NCBI RefSeq assembly: GCF_910592395.1
Contig: NC_088310.1
Span: 17,925,501-17,989,500, forward strand
DNA from: Lineus longissimus
Taxonomy: Eukaryota; Nemertea; Pilidiophora; Heteronemertea; Lineidae
Length of the DNA: 64,000 bases
Direction: 5' to 3'
Shown: one piece after another, positions 43,446-55,856 of the stretch
Position numbering within the stretch: the first letter of the stretch is position 1
Layout: each line of letters starts with the position of its first letter
Made by a program: the position numbers and the translations under genes
The notes under the pieces: generated by a model
Told to the model about the DNA's origin: nothing
The model's database searches: none
What the model saw: the letters and a program-made list of their open reading frames with translations, nothing else

Positions 43446-44322
43446 ATTATCTCTGTGCCCACATTCTGATTATTTCCTCGATTGACTTTGACACTTTTCT
43501 TAATCATGATGCGACAGTGTAGTCTTCTTGCTAGATCACATCAAATTCGGTTGTGACTCTGTCTCTGGCCGAAATCAGGTTATTATGTTTGTGTTCTATG
43601 CATAAGATTGTCAGGATCTACATCACGTTGTGACCATGGTTGTCTTCGAGTTCACATTCTCTCCTGGTAGATCGTTGACATGTTGTGACAATGCAGAGCA
43701 CGTCTACAACAAACGGGTGTACACGCATTTGAACAGTGCTGGTCTTGCCTATCACATTTACACTCCAGACGCAGTGGACCAGCCTCGTCCCTCACCCTAA
43801 CAAGATCCAATTAGGATGACACAATGGACTGCCCCAGGAGTCTAATCACTGTGACACTAGGTATGTTCAATGTCACATCATAACAATAATCTGTTTTCTA
43901 AACCAGTGTCAACTTAAGGTCAAGTCTGGTTGTGACTTGGTCTTCCTCATCAACATTGTGGCAATGTGTGTGTGCTAAACCACATTTTGACAATATCTGC
44001 TTTCTAAACCAGATTGTCAGCCAGGCATTGAAGTCTGGTTGTGCCTTTGTCTTCTCTTTCAACACTTTAGAAATGCGTGTGCGCTATGTCACTGTTGTAC
44101 ATGAAATGACATGTCAGCATATGTTATGAGTCAACATGGTTGAGACGGTCCCTGGTTGTGACAAAGTACATTCTGTATGTCTCATTGCAGCAATGCAGAC
44201 GCATGTAGAGGGCTGGAGCTTGAAAACATTGTGACACGTTCTATTATTATTGGGAGGCGTCCGAAACAATGTCTGAACATATAGCCACAGCCACTAGCAA
44301 CAGCATCAGTGCACACTTTTTG
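43446..44322 (+). repeat. Continuation of the GTTGTGAC-type diverged repeat
   Basis: Scattered GGTTGTGACTNTGTCT and CATGTTGTGACAATG units. Interrupted by the 86-bp repeat copy 5. No gene. Confidence 0.45.
43759..43844 (+). repeat. 86-bp hairpin-like repeat, copy 5
   Basis: TACACTCCAGACGCAGTGG to CCAGGAGTCTA; the bZIP-like site is mutated to TGACACAAT. Confidence 0.85.
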
Positions 44323-44408
44323 TAGACTCCCGGGGCAGTCCATTGCGTCATCCTAAGTGGGTAATCTTATGGTTAGGAACGAGGCCAGTCCACTGTGTCC
44401 GGAGTGTA
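44323..44408 (-). repeat. 86-bp hairpin-like repeat, copy 6
   Basis: The only copy in reverse orientation; same ends and an intact TGACGCAAT. Confidence 0.85.
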
Positions 44409-44639
44409 TTTTGCGAGTAATCAGTTTATGCGATTTGGTTAATGCAAGGTTGGTTACCTGTATGATGATATACATAATGATAATTATGCCTCTTTATGAA
44501 TAAATAGTCAACATTTGGTTTCACAATCCATGATTTTATTATTACAAAACCAAAACAAAGATGACATTGAATAAAATCATACAAAACAATGACTACAACC
44601 TTACAACATCTGGAAGTCAAAATACAAAGTAAGAACTTG

Positions 44640-44952
44640 ACAATACTGAGATCTGTTTACAACCCAAAATACTGAGATTTGTTTACAAACCACAATCACT
44701 TAAATCTGTTTACAACCCACAATACTGAGATCTGTTTACAAACCACAATACTGAGATTTGTTTACAAACCACAATACTGAGATCTGTTTACAAACCACAA
44801 TACTGAGATTTGTTTACAAACCACAATCACTTAAATCTGTTTACAACCCACAATACTGAGATCTGTTTACAAACCACAATACTGAGATCTGTTTACAAAC
44901 CACAATACTGAGATCTGTTTACAAACCACAATACTGTGAAATGTTTACAACG
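44640..44952 (+). repeat. Minisatellite, ~26-bp unit
   Basis: About twelve contiguous units of ACAATACTGAGATCTGTTTA plus CAAACC. Variants (CAATCACTTAAATC) recur in a higher-order pattern. No spacers. Confidence 0.9.
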
Positions 44953-46678
44953 CAGAGATGGTTTTCAATGGATTAGACATGTAAGAGTGGGTAAATATTT
45001 TCGTCAGTAAAATCTAAGGATTTCAACTTGGTAAAATAAGTTGCAAAAACTCCTGAATTAGAAAGCTGTGGGCGAATCTAAATTTCCTACTCATCTCAAA
45101 CAATTTATTGCTGCTTTGTTTTTTAGAATGTCCTTGTTTTTAAAATTGTGGCTTTCCACTGGATTTTACAACCCCATATTTATTCCACCACAAGTAGAAG
45201 TATATGTACACAGAATCACAAAGTAAAGCTGAATCCAAGAAGGCCTGAATTAATTTTGACAACTTGGTACTGATTTCTTCCAAAAATTTTTCTTTTAAAT
45301 TATAATATTCCTTTAAATTCGTATAATTCTCATAATTCTATAATCATGATATTCCAAGAGCTAGGTATAAGAAAGACCTTATCCTATAATACTTGCCACT
45401 TTTATAAATCAAAACTTTGGAAAAGAAAATAACATTTAATACTACATGTAATTCAATGTGAGAGAAGTTGATTCACGGCATTTATTTGTCTATGTCAAGT
45501 CACCAACCAATGAATTGGGTGCAAATATATAAATTTCAATATAAGCTTACATGTAAAGATACTCATTCGTGTTTTAAGTAAGTAACAGACAGTCGTAGGC
45601 AGTGGCAATGCCAAATATCACAGACGTCTTGTACAACATGTGTAAAGTGACTATATACCACACACAAGTGTCACAACCAAAAGTAGCCTTACTAAATCTT
45701 TCGCCTTTGATGAGAGAAAAGTAACATCTGATTATAAGGGACACTTCATCACGTGCTACAAATGGTTCATATGTACTGGTTTGACGGTGAAAATACCATT
45801 GTTACTCTTTACATTTAACACTCACATCCAATGACAGATTTTTACCCGACTCACAATCTGAATCACTATTGTGACTGAAGCCATACTAACGCCATCCAAT
45901 CAATATCGCATGTTACTATGATTGTTTATGATCACCCCAGCAAATCAATGTCAAATTATCTGCGGACAAGCCATATTTATGCGGTGACAACGATTTTATG
46001 TGTGAAGAATACGGACAACACACACAAAAATTGTGCTTCATGAATTCAATCAAATCAGTTGCATCAGTTCTCGAGGCAATAGCCAAAACAATCTGGACAA
46101 AATCATTTTAGATTTCTCAGTGAAGCGTTGAACAAATTTTGTTTCTCGGTTTTTTTCATACTGTTGCAAAAAAGCTGAGTATTTATGGGAGTATTTTCAC
46201 TTTGAAACAATGATTGTACATCCTTATTTTTTATTGTGGCATGATTTCACATATTCCAACATTCCTGTGACATGTTTTATGGTCATGCCATCTATTGTCC
46301 CGATGTGTAAACGTGGGAATGGTGATCAGCCACAGCTATCATGCTACTGGCATGGACAACATGTACAGTGACTACATCAATCATGTACATTGGACATGGT
46401 AGATCTTACAATAACCCATAGTGACATCACCTTACCATCCATTAATGGTTAAAATACTGACAGTTTTACAGTTTTAGAATATTCTCAACCATTGATATTA
46501 CAACGTACATTGTATTTGACCAATATACACACCGGCATACATGTACAAATCTACAGCTCTTTCCATACGGATATTAACTTCATGTACCAGTACCATCAAA
46601 GCCCTCACATGTTTAACGCAGTCCAGACACAAGGCAGTAATTGAACAATTTTAAGACAACTTGCACATCTCGTAAAAT
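44953..46678. other. Intergenic, no gene recognised
   Basis: AT-rich sequence without coding signal or clear repeats. Confidence 0.45.
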
Positions 46679-46899
46679 GTGACTCGCTCTACCAAAACTA
46701 GGCGCTTGTCGCATCTGAACTTGACAGGTTGATACGGACTTGTTGTTCATTTCCCTATTGTAGACCTTTTGTGAAATGTGACCAAATCAGTTTGTAATAG
46801 ATTTCACAAAAGGTCTACAATAGGGAAATGAACAACAAGTCCGTATCAACCTGTCAAGTTCAGATGCGACAAGCGCCTAGTTTTGGTAGAGCGAGTCAC
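46679..46899. mobile_element. 221-bp hairpin MITE, copy 2
   Basis: Same length and ends as the copy at 24253. AAAT target duplication at 46675-46678 and 46900-46903. Arms nearly perfect, so a recent insertion. Confidence 0.92.
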
Positions 46900-47029
46900 A
46901 AATATGTGATCTATTTAGGACATAGAGCTGTAAAACACGACTTGACTCCACAGATATTTTCCAACAATGTCAAGTTTATTCAAAAACCTTAACGACTTGT
47001 GTTACTTCAAGTTTATTTAAATGCATTAG

Positions 47030-47308
47030 TACCTGCCTTAGCAGACACCTCTCTATTAAGAACGCCTTCTCTATTGATTTCACTGCAGTTTGTCCAATAT
47101 AGGTTATTTCCATTGAATTCTACCTCTGTGATTAGGACACCATTCAATAAAGGACAGCATTTTTCAGTCCTTAGGGTCTCCTTAAAAGCTTTACAACCCA
47201 TGTTACCTCAGAGAGGCTTTACTTTAGAAATAAAGGACAGCATTTTTCAGTCCTTAGGGTCTCTTTAAAACCTTTACAACCCATGTTACTTCAGAGAGGC
47301 TTTACTTT
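47030..47308. mobile_element. Diverged pogo/Tigger-type MITE with internal duplication
   Basis: CCTTAGCAGACACCTCTC at the left. The right part (AAAGGACAGCATTTTTCAGT ... AGAGAGGCTTTACTTTAG) is present twice in tandem with an 82-bp period (from 47150 and 47232). Confidence 0.65.
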
Positions 47309-47353
47309 AGAAATATGAGTGATTGGCATGATCATGAACACAGGAGTTTGTGA

Positions 47354-47386
47354 GATAATAATAATAATAATAATAATGATAATAAA
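47354..47386. repeat. (AAT)n microsatellite
   Basis: About ten ATA/AAT units, with one GAT. Confidence 0.9.
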
Positions 47387-48263
47387 TACCATGTGAAAGC
47401 ACTAACAATTTCAAACTGCATGTAATCCGTTTTAAAATAAACATGATTAGCACATGATTAACACACAATCAAGGCAAAGCGTGAAATAAATTACAGTTCA
47501 AAAGAAAAGAGCACCATTTTTAGCAACACATATATCTAATACAAAAACTACGGCAGGGTCAGAAGAAATCGGAATACTCTAGACAAGGTATGCAATGTAA
47601 CCAATTCAGATGGAATAGTCTTGCCCATTTTATGACAAAATCATGCTAAAGGACAGGTCATATATCTCGCCTTTTCACCGCTGCTTTCAATGTCCAAGAA
47701 ATAAATTTTATACGTCCCTTTTCTGCAACAAAACTACAGGTTAGTGATGGTGTTTGATGCAATTTAGTCACATAATGTATTTGTGCACTGGTATGATAAT
47801 TTGATATAAATGTAGACCCTGAGATTAACACCAGTCGATGAAGGGTAAATAAGATGACCCTAGGATATAAACATACCTTATTGTTGTGGTTCAATTCATT
47901 CAATGAGGACAGAAAACAAAAGGAAAATGGTAACACAACTTGGTCCCTGCACCATCATTTTCCTCAAGTAGAATTTTGAATGAACCACTGCGAATGAATG
48001 CAGCAGAAATTTTGAAACGAACAAGCCCATGCCATAGATTACACATACTGTGCTTCAATAATTTTACCGTTTTATTGCACCATGGTAAGGCAAGCAAAAC
48101 TCATGGAAAAATGTATTTGAGGCTGTTCATAAAATGCTGTTTGCCTCATGTTACCCATTAATCCATTTTGCTGATGACTTGCCTGCCTACTTAACCTTTA
48201 GTTTTAAGAGTATTCATATCCAATAAATCAAATTTTAATGGTGGCTTGAGAACTTTCTTCCGA
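47387..48263. other. 3' flank of the oxygenase-like gene
   Basis: Probably 3' UTR and intergenic DNA for the minus-strand gene. Short open frames only. Confidence 0.4.
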
Positions 48264-49205
48264 TCATGCAATGATTTCTGTATTTCTCTCCAATTTCAGA
48301 AACTTATACCACTGTTTCACAAACCACCCATTCACCACGCGTTCAACAGACGGAAATGACCGAAGAATTCTCACAACCCCCTTATACAACCGGTATCTTA
48401 TACCATCGACAAAACCAAGCTTCACCGCTGGAAGAGAAAGACCCATGATTTCATAAATCCAGGCAAATATAGCCTCGAATGAGAAGAGTTTGAACTTGAC
48501 TGGGATGTTGGAGCCTTCAATGAAGGCCTTGACCATCTTTTTGAAGTCTGATGGTGGGTTATCTAAGGCAGGAATTATAGTTTCTGTCTCTATCTCCTTG
48601 CATATGGAATACGTTTCATCATAACTCCCTTGGCATAAGTTGTACTTGTCATCTATTCCTAAGAGATATCCTATGCCACGCCAGAAATGTATATAGTCTT
48701 CGAGATCAGATTCTCTACAGGAGATTCCAAATTGTTTAGGGTACATGACAATAGCACCCATGAAGCCGCATTGAACCAATGTCATATCATACTGAGAGAC
48801 ATGGAGTTTCCCTGGTTCATGGTGGTCCATTGAGGCTGCCACGTGTTTATGCATATGTCGGACGTTGAGGATAGATTCATGAGCCACACCATGCGGCGAG
48901 TCCCAGACATCACCAAGATGCCACAGGACAACCTGTCGGAATGTGGAGAAGTAGCGCCTGAATGATTTAGTTGGAGTATCAGACTTCTTCGTGTACACTA
49001 ATGGAACCAATAGATTCGTGACACAGAGTCCACTAGCCAAGGAAGTGTACATTCCCAAAAGCACTGAGACAAAGTGGTCCATGAAGAATTTCCGTCCCCG
49101 ATTGAATTTAGCCCGGTCCAACCATTCTGGTGGCATGGCTGGACTATTGCAACAATCGCCATTTTCCTTTGTACCATGCTGGAGATCACTTAACTTCAAA
49201 CTCAT
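48264..49205 (-). CDS. mpaB/rubber-oxygenase-like (DUF2236) domain protein, intronless
   Basis: 313-residue single-exon protein with the pattern of the ER-bound oxygenase mpaB / latex-clearing-protein catalytic domain. It has an aromatic/basic N-terminal helix (FNRGRKFFMDHF, 34-45), a hydrophobic helix (45-70), the VRHMHKHV segment (115-122) preceding a helix, SQYDMTLVQCGFMG, then DLEDYIHFWRGIGYLLGIDD, the best-conserved signature. Bacterial relatives bind heme b through a His and cleave polyisoprene; fungal mpaB cleaves a prenyl side chain. Most animal members have no known substrate. Several His (105, 109, 117, 119, 121, 128, 129) are candidate heme ligands. No signal peptide is clear. An upstream non-coding exon is possible. 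It is divergent from TIMM50, whose start lies 1.3 kb away on the other strand. Confidence 0.8.
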   Translation of the reverse strand: MSLKLSDLQHGTKENGDCCNSPAMPPEWLDRAKFNRGRKFFMDHFVSVLLGMYTSLASGLCVTNLLVPLVYTKKSDTPTKSFRRYFSTFRQVVLWHLGDVWDSPHGVAHESILNVRHMHKHVAASMDHHEPGKLHVSQYDMTLVQCGFMGAIVMYPKQFGISCRESDLEDYIHFWRGIGYLLGIDDKYNLCQGSYDETYSICKEIETETIIPALDNPPSDFKKMVKAFIEGSNIPVKFKLFSFEAIFAWIYEIMGLSLPAVKLGFVDGIRYRLYKGVVRILRSFPSVERVVNGWFVKQWYKFLKLERNTEIIA

Positions 49206-50523
49206 CTTCTGTTGGTTGGAGTCAAAGAGGCAAAGAGCTCAAAAACCTGGAAGAGATGAGGAAGTGCTCAAAACAAACTCACAAAGCCTAGAGAAAACAG
49301 AGACAATTTGCGGTCCTGGGTCAAAGACAAAGACATAAGGCATCAGACAATCCCCTTGATTAATGATTAAGCACTCTATCTACCGTGTACGGTGTTGGTT
49401 ATGGTAGATTACGCACCCACTGGCACTGCACTGGCATTGTTGTATGGGTCATTGGGTGGGGCTTACCTGGCCAGGCCAGGGACCTATTCACTGTTCTTGA
49501 GGTCTGGACTTGAGAATCTGAAACTACACTACTGCCACTGTGACTGACTGTCACTCAGTCACTGTCATTGACTGTCACTCAGCTGCTGACAGCTCATCCC
49601 AAATCCAATCCTTCCTTTGTTCTTTTTTTGTCATATCTAAATCTGTAGCTCAATATCTTACCCCTTTGATGGGATTGCTTAGTTTATGTTGGAGGAAGGA
49701 GTATGTTGATATCAACTATGTAGTTCTAAATATCTAAAAGGGTCATTTGATAAGAAAATATACCGAAATTTGGTAACAATCATAAATTTTTTCCCGGAAA
49801 TACTTCAGCGCCATCGTACGCATTCGTGGAAAACAACGAGCACCTGCAACCTCGTCCCCATGACGGTGTAGAAGTAAATTTTAGCCCCTCGGAAACGAAG
49901 TCGGGGATGTCATACCCATGCTCATGCTCATGGCTAAAAGATTAATATTCTTGTTACAGTGGTGAAGTAGGGAATTCACATGGATTCACGTCAGGCTGGT
50001 TACCCTATGATTCTCAGAAGTGATTTTTTTTGAAGTAGAGGGCTTTGACGTGGATACTGTCATAGTATGTGCAGCACCACCGTCAGGTGCTGCCACCTAT
50101 ATTGTTAATTGTACTATCTAGCGCACTAGTGCGCATGAGTATTAAAGCAGACGCTTTCGAATGGACTCCCAATCACAGAGTTGTTCATTCATTAACAGAT
50201 ACCGTTTGATCATCATCATCATCATTACATCATCTTACTCGTCATCGTCGTATCATCATCATCATCATCATCATCATCAATTGCACCATCATCATCTTCA
50301 TGCACCAGAGGCCTAGTTATTATTCCATGGCCTTGGAGTTAGGACTCCATCCCCGGGACTTCATCAGTGTCTGACGACGCACTAGTATAGACCCTCCACT
50401 TCACTTGTCTAATGGCCAAAATGATTGCACTCCTGACGTGCCAGAAGTGTGCCGAACGAAGAGGTGGATTCGCCCTTTAAATCAAAACGTGACTGCCTTA
50501 GGAACGAGGTTAACCTATACAAT
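49206..50523. other. Divergent intergenic region, oxygenase-like gene / TIMM50
   Basis: Possible shared promoter region. Contains a GACTGTCACTCAG-type short repeat near 49540-49585 and an (ATC)n tract at about 50210-50300. Confidence 0.45.
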
Positions 50524-53500
50524 ATGGCGACAACCATGGGCATGTGTGCCTGCCGGTCACCGGCTAAATTATTGCGTTATTTTAATAAAATCAGAGACGC
50601 AAAGACGTTTTCGGTTGCATCAAATACAAGAACAAACATTGTAGCAAGGTTATGTGCCCCATCAATTCAATTTAATGGTAGTTTGATTGCGTATGCGTCC
50701 ACTGGAAATGGCCAAAATAACAAATCGCCCAGCATCACAGAATCCATCCTCCAGCAAAAAGTTGGAAAGATGCCGAAGGACGACAACGTCAAGGATAAGG
50801 AGCCACCTAAAGGGAACAAAGATAAGGACAAAAAAAGCTCAAAGTGGACAGGGCAGAATATGTGGAAAATTGGCCTCCTCAGTTTAGGAGGAATGAGCGC
50901 GTTATCTTGTGGAATTTTGCTGAAAGAATGGGGTCAGTTGAGTTCCATGGACATTGTCAGATGATACAGATAACATTGTGCAATATTGTATCGCCACCCC
51001 GTGGGAAGATTGTAACGTAATATCGCTATTTTTTTATGGGAATTGACATGAATGGCAAAACAACGCACGATGGTGTGGCAGTACAATATCGCGCGCCGTT
51101 TTAGATAAGGATTGCAAAGATACTCTTAGCCATTTTGTTGTCCCCTTTTCATACCTAGGCAACTGGAGTTCACCATGACAAAAAGATTATTTTGAATTTC
51201 TGTTCCCTGTGAAAAGGGGATAAGAAAATTGCCTCTTACTTAACTATCTTGTGTAAATGTGCCTATTGTAGTTTAGTACATGTATTTCAGTTGTTAATTT
51301 CTTTCAAACTTTACTCACTTACTTAGACTTGCTGTCTGATCTCTGACAACTGCCCTCTCTAATTGGGTTGTTGATAAACAAATGACAACCAAAAAATATT
51401 ATGATAAATGCTCGATGAATTATATTCCATACACTATAATAAATGCTCAATGAATAATTTTCCAGGTGCTCCAAGATTAGATGAGAATGGAAAAGAGGTA
51501 AGGACTTTTCTCTCTTTATTTCAACCTCACAATTTTTTACCAGAAAACTATTTAAAAATTTACAATTGTCATCCTAAAGTAAATGCAATAAACTAAAATA
51601 TCTCATTCAAGACTGGCTTATAATATCATACATGTATTTCTCTCAGTACCTTTGCTGGTGGAAATACCTGGGTTCTAGCACTGATTGAGCTGCTCATCCA
51701 AGTTCTACTGGAAGGTTTCAGCTTGCATGTAGACTCGGGAATATATCATATGTAAAGCACTTTGAGAATGTTGTACACTATAAAGCGCTATGAAAAAACT
51801 TCCATTTATTTCACACAATTCTCTTAAACAGTCTTTTTTTTTTCTTCAGATTCAAGACGAATTTTCACATTGTAAGTTGGAAGAATTCTTGCCTAAAATC
51901 TTGAGAAGGTACCTCAGACCTAGGTTGCTGAATAGAATTATTGCGGTGAACAACCTTTGATGAGGATTGATAAACAGCCCTAAGAATAAATCTCGTGGCC
52001 TCAAGGGTTACAATTCATACAATGCTGAATGATGTGTTCATTACCAAATGAGTAAAACAGTTCATAAATTATTTTCTTTTGACCCAAGGCTTGTCTTGCA
52101 TAGTTAGTCACATCTGACAAAGTATTGAGAAATCATTTCTCTAAAGATAATTTAACTACAGTGGAACCTCCCTTAGCGGACACCTCTCTATTTAGAACAA
52201 ACTCTCTAAAAGGACACTAGGTCTGGTCCCATATTGGCTGTTTCCTTCAATTTTACCTCTCTAAACAGGGCACCTCTCTATTAAGGACAGCACTTGTCAG
52301 TCCTGAGGGTGTCCTAAATAGAGATGTTCTACTCTAAATATCATCAACCCGAGTCCGTTCCCTTTTCTAATGGCATGTTATGTTATATGATAATGTGTTA
52401 TATTTTCAGTACCTATTTGGCAACAGTATCCAAAAAGAGCACTTAGGGAATTCGAATTCTATAAACAGGTAATGAAATGATATCTAAAATCATATAAAAA
52501 GCATGAATCGTAGACAAGGTCAGTGTAAAAGAGTACATGTTTTCTGTTACATGTATGATTGATACAACCATTTCCTTCTTCCATTCCTCGACCACAAAGC
52601 TGTGGGGCCATAGGGCGCAACTTTCAAGGACAGTCTACTTAGTTACCGAAATTGAAAACTGACTGATTGTGCATCTCAAAAAAGAAGGATTCTATCTTCT
52701 GAATTAGGAATGGCGTTATCCAACCTTACATTTGCTGACTCAGTCATTTTTTTTGCAGCTTATAAAAGACCCCACCAGTGAAAAGCTTTTACCAGATCCA
52801 CTGAAAGAGCCATACTACCAACCACCCTATACCCTTGTGCTAGAAATGACCGGTGTTTTAGTGCATCCAGACTGGACTGTAAGTAAACGCTCATTTGAGG
52901 GGGAGAACCTCCCTTAGAGAACAGCTCTCTATTAAGGACACCGTCTCTATTAAGGATACTAGTTTTGGTCCCAAATGGGTCGTGTCCATTCAATTTGATC
53001 TCTCTATTAAGGACAGCACTTGTCAGTCCCGAGGGTGTCCTTAATAGAGAGGTTCTACTGTTAAAACGGTCTATAAATACACTTGACCGTTGTTCCTTTC
53101 AGTATGGTACTGGATGGCGATTCAAGAAACGTCCTGGAATAGAATATTTCTTACAACAAGTTGGCCCTCCTATTTTTGAAGTCGTGATCTATACTGCAGA
53201 ACAGGGATTTGTAAGTGTTGTAATTTATCAACTCATTAACTTGAATAGAAGCAGCCAACTTTTGGTGTAATAGTCAATTTTGACATACTGTTAAGGCTGT
53301 TTTAAACTGGTTGAAGAGCACCTGTACAAAATGCCTATATTATGTTTGATAGGCCTATGTGAAACAGAAGCACCAAAAGTGGCTAAGTGGTGTCTAAACA
53401 GTATATGAGAACCACCACCAGACATTGGTGGCCTAATATCTTCTTAAAATCACAGTGACCAGTAGTTATTGATTAGTACTATTAGATCTCTTCCTATTGT

Positions 53501-55776
53501 ATACATTGGGCAGCTACATTTCTGCCAGTTGTTCCCTGGCTGTTTTCAAGCATTTGGATCTGGCAACGGTGCAGTTTCATAAAAGCAGTAAATATTTCCT
53601 GTTAATAGTGTTATAGAGTACTCGTCATCGTTCGGACCTGCGTAGATACCTTTCGAAGACCAGTAGTTGTTCTCATTTCGGCTCTGTAGGCTAGCATAGT
53701 CATCACTATTAGATAAATTGATAATTTTTTGGAGGGGGCTTCTCTATCACTGATTGTATACTTGTTGTCAGATTCACCTGTTCTGACTGTATTTATTTCT
53801 CTTGCAGACTGCTTTCCCGATTTTAGACAGCCTTGATCCCCATGGTTACATTACTTACCGACTATTCAGAGATGCCACCAGATACGTGAAAGGTCACCAT
53901 GTAAAGGTGAGTAAGCTAACCTGAATTGTGATTTCTGATTTGATGCTTAAAAAGTCGTCATTGACAATGGTTTCAGATAATTAGTTGGTTTGTAATCAAT
54001 TTTACACTTAATATGCTGACCCCCTTGTGCAACGTTATGATAAAGCTTTTCCTGGGAAAGTGATTGGTTTAGAGATGACCACGGTAAGTGTCTCTCTTAC
54101 AAAGTCCAGTGGGAAATTTATCGACGTCATTAGGGCAGTTGTTCTAAGTGTCGTAGGAGTTGAAATGTTACAGAAAGAGAATGAGCTGTGTGAAAGTGCA
54201 AGGGGCCTTCCCCATGGTCACTGGCAGCTTCACTCACGTCTTCACCAAGACCTGCTGCTCCACCATCTTGCTTTACTGCATCAAGCCATCATACATGTCA
54301 CCTGCACGAATACGTTGTTTTATTTCCAGGATTTAGCGTGTCTTAACCGCGATCTCTCCAAATTGATATTTGTTGATTGTAACCCGAAATCTTATCAACT
54401 CCAACCGAAGAATGCTCTTGGTTTGAAGAAATGGAAGGGGGAAGATGATGACCGAACACTCGTTGATCTGGCGCTGTTTTTAAGAAGTGAGTAAACTACA
54501 CTTTGTTTTGTGTTATTTCAAACCGCAGCACTCTGAAAAGCAAGGACTGTGCACTGGTTTGGATGAAATTTATGATCAGGTCATTGCCGTTGGCAAGTTC
54601 AGAAGTTTTGTGCTGCAAATGTACATGTAGCTCCTGTTCATAATCTCCTGACAAAGAAATATTGAAAGGGATTCGGGACTTGTTCCTCATAAGTACAGGA
54701 TACTTCTTGCAAGGATCCAAATCATCTAAGTTGATTGAACAGTTTCTGCATGTGTGTAATCTCCGTGCCTGTGTTCTTGCAGCCATTGCATCCAGTGGTA
54801 TAGAAGATGTACGGAGTGTGCTGGAGCACTACAGTCAGTTTGACGACCCGCTAGAAGCATTTAAGGAAAATCAAAGAAAGCTACAGGTAAACTGTGTAGA
54901 ATGGAATAGTCCTAAGGCAATCAACATCGGCCGTCCAAATAGAATTTGGATGGATGGCATGAGGCACTGGACTGGATGGAAGACCAGTGACCTGATCCAC
55001 CTCGTCATATCGTTAGCAGCTTAGGGTCGCCACAATGGCCGCATGGCTGTGGGACATGATGATGATGATGATGAATCCACACCTGTAGTGTCGTACACTG
55101 TACATAAAAAAATACATAGGGCATGTTGGCACAAAAACAACATCATGATATGTAAAAACCATGCCGTCATGTCGCTGATGACAGGGTGCCATGTCAACAA
55201 CATCACTCCACCATGATGTAAAAGATGCCCTCCATTATTAACCAGTGCAAGTTTTTTACAGGAATGACCAGCCAAACATAAAATTGACCCATAGTAGCTA
55301 TATGCCACCCTAAATCTGCCCGGAAGTTTCTTGGTCTGATAAATACTCACTGTGACGACAGTGCTCAAAAGCAGTTCATTTCCAATCTACTTACTCTTAC
55401 AGTCCAAAAGCAGTTCATTTCCAATCTACTTACTCTTACATTCCAAAAGCAGTTCATTTCCAATCTACTTACTCTTACATTCCAAAAGCAGTTCATTTCC
55501 AATCTACTTACTCTTACATTCCAAAAGCAGTTCATTTCCAATCTACTTACTCTTTCATTCCAAAAGCAGTTCATTTCCAATCTACTTACTCTTTCATTCC
55601 AAAAGCAGTTCATTTCCAATCTACTTACTCTTACATTCCAAAAGCAGTTCATTTCCAATCTACTTACCCTTTCATTCCAGGAGGAACAAGAAAAGACGAT
55701 GAAAGCTCAGGAAGATCTGCAAAAGCAACAGAGTCTTGTTGGAAGTGTCGCATCTGGGTTCTTCAGGAGAAGATAA
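50524..55776 (+). CDS. TIMM50: Mitochondrial import inner membrane translocase subunit Tim50
   Basis: Ten exons: 50524-50932, 51466-51497, 51850-51871, 52410-52468, 52759-52878, 53103-53210, 53808-53906, 54330-54486, 54783-54886, 55681-55776. They join in frame to a 401-residue protein. The N-terminus is a mitochondrial presequence ([20 protein letters not shown]: Arg/Lys, no acid). A Lys/Asp-rich matrix segment, one transmembrane helix ([20 protein letters not shown], ~112-131) and the FCP1-like intermembrane-space domain follow: [91 protein letters not shown]. As in other animal Tim50 proteins the DxDx phosphatase motif is absent (LEMTGVL). Tim50 is the presequence receptor of TIM23. Introns 4 and 5 carry MITEs and intron 9 a minisatellite. 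The start was chosen at the Met that begins the presequence, not an in-frame upstream Met. Confidence 0.95.
52159..52334. mobile_element. pogo/Tigger-type MITE in a TIMM50 intron
   Basis: CAGTGGAACCTCCCTTAGCG at the left, a matching inverted right end, and TA on both sides. In intron 3, between exons 3 and 4. Confidence 0.75.
52902..53060. mobile_element. pogo/Tigger-type MITE filling TIMM50 intron 5
   Basis: From GGAGAACCTCCCTTAGAG to AATAGAGAGGTTCTACTG. It makes up about 159 of the 224 intron bases, leaving ~23 bases after the donor and ~42 before the acceptor. Confidence 0.75.
55372..55680 (+). repeat. 39-bp minisatellite ending in the TIMM50 exon-10 acceptor
   Basis: Eight units start at 55372 and every 39 bases to 55645. 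Each is CAGTTCATTTCCAATCTACT plus TACTCT-T(A/T)CATTCC-AAAAG. The last unit is cut short at CCTTTCATTCCAG, which is the 3' splice site of exon 10. Spurious open frames exist on both strands. Confidence 0.92.
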
Positions 55777-55856
55777 AACTACCTAACAGTATTATTATGT
55801 TGACTATATGAACTAGGCTCTGTGTATAAATATAAGAAGAACAGAAAAATCTAGCT

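Noticed and set aside
44640-44952. CRISPR-like direct repeats
   Set aside because: Units are contiguous without unique spacers, and the window is clearly eukaryotic; the same holds for the 20-bp satellite.
54027-54494. 155-codon frame extending TIMM50 exon 8 upstream
   Set aside because: The upstream part is intron read through; family homology begins exactly after the acceptor at 54329.
55352-55702. Ser/Phe/Pro repeat open frame running into TIMM50 exon 10
   Set aside because: It reads exon 10 in the wrong frame and is made of 39-bp intronic repeats.
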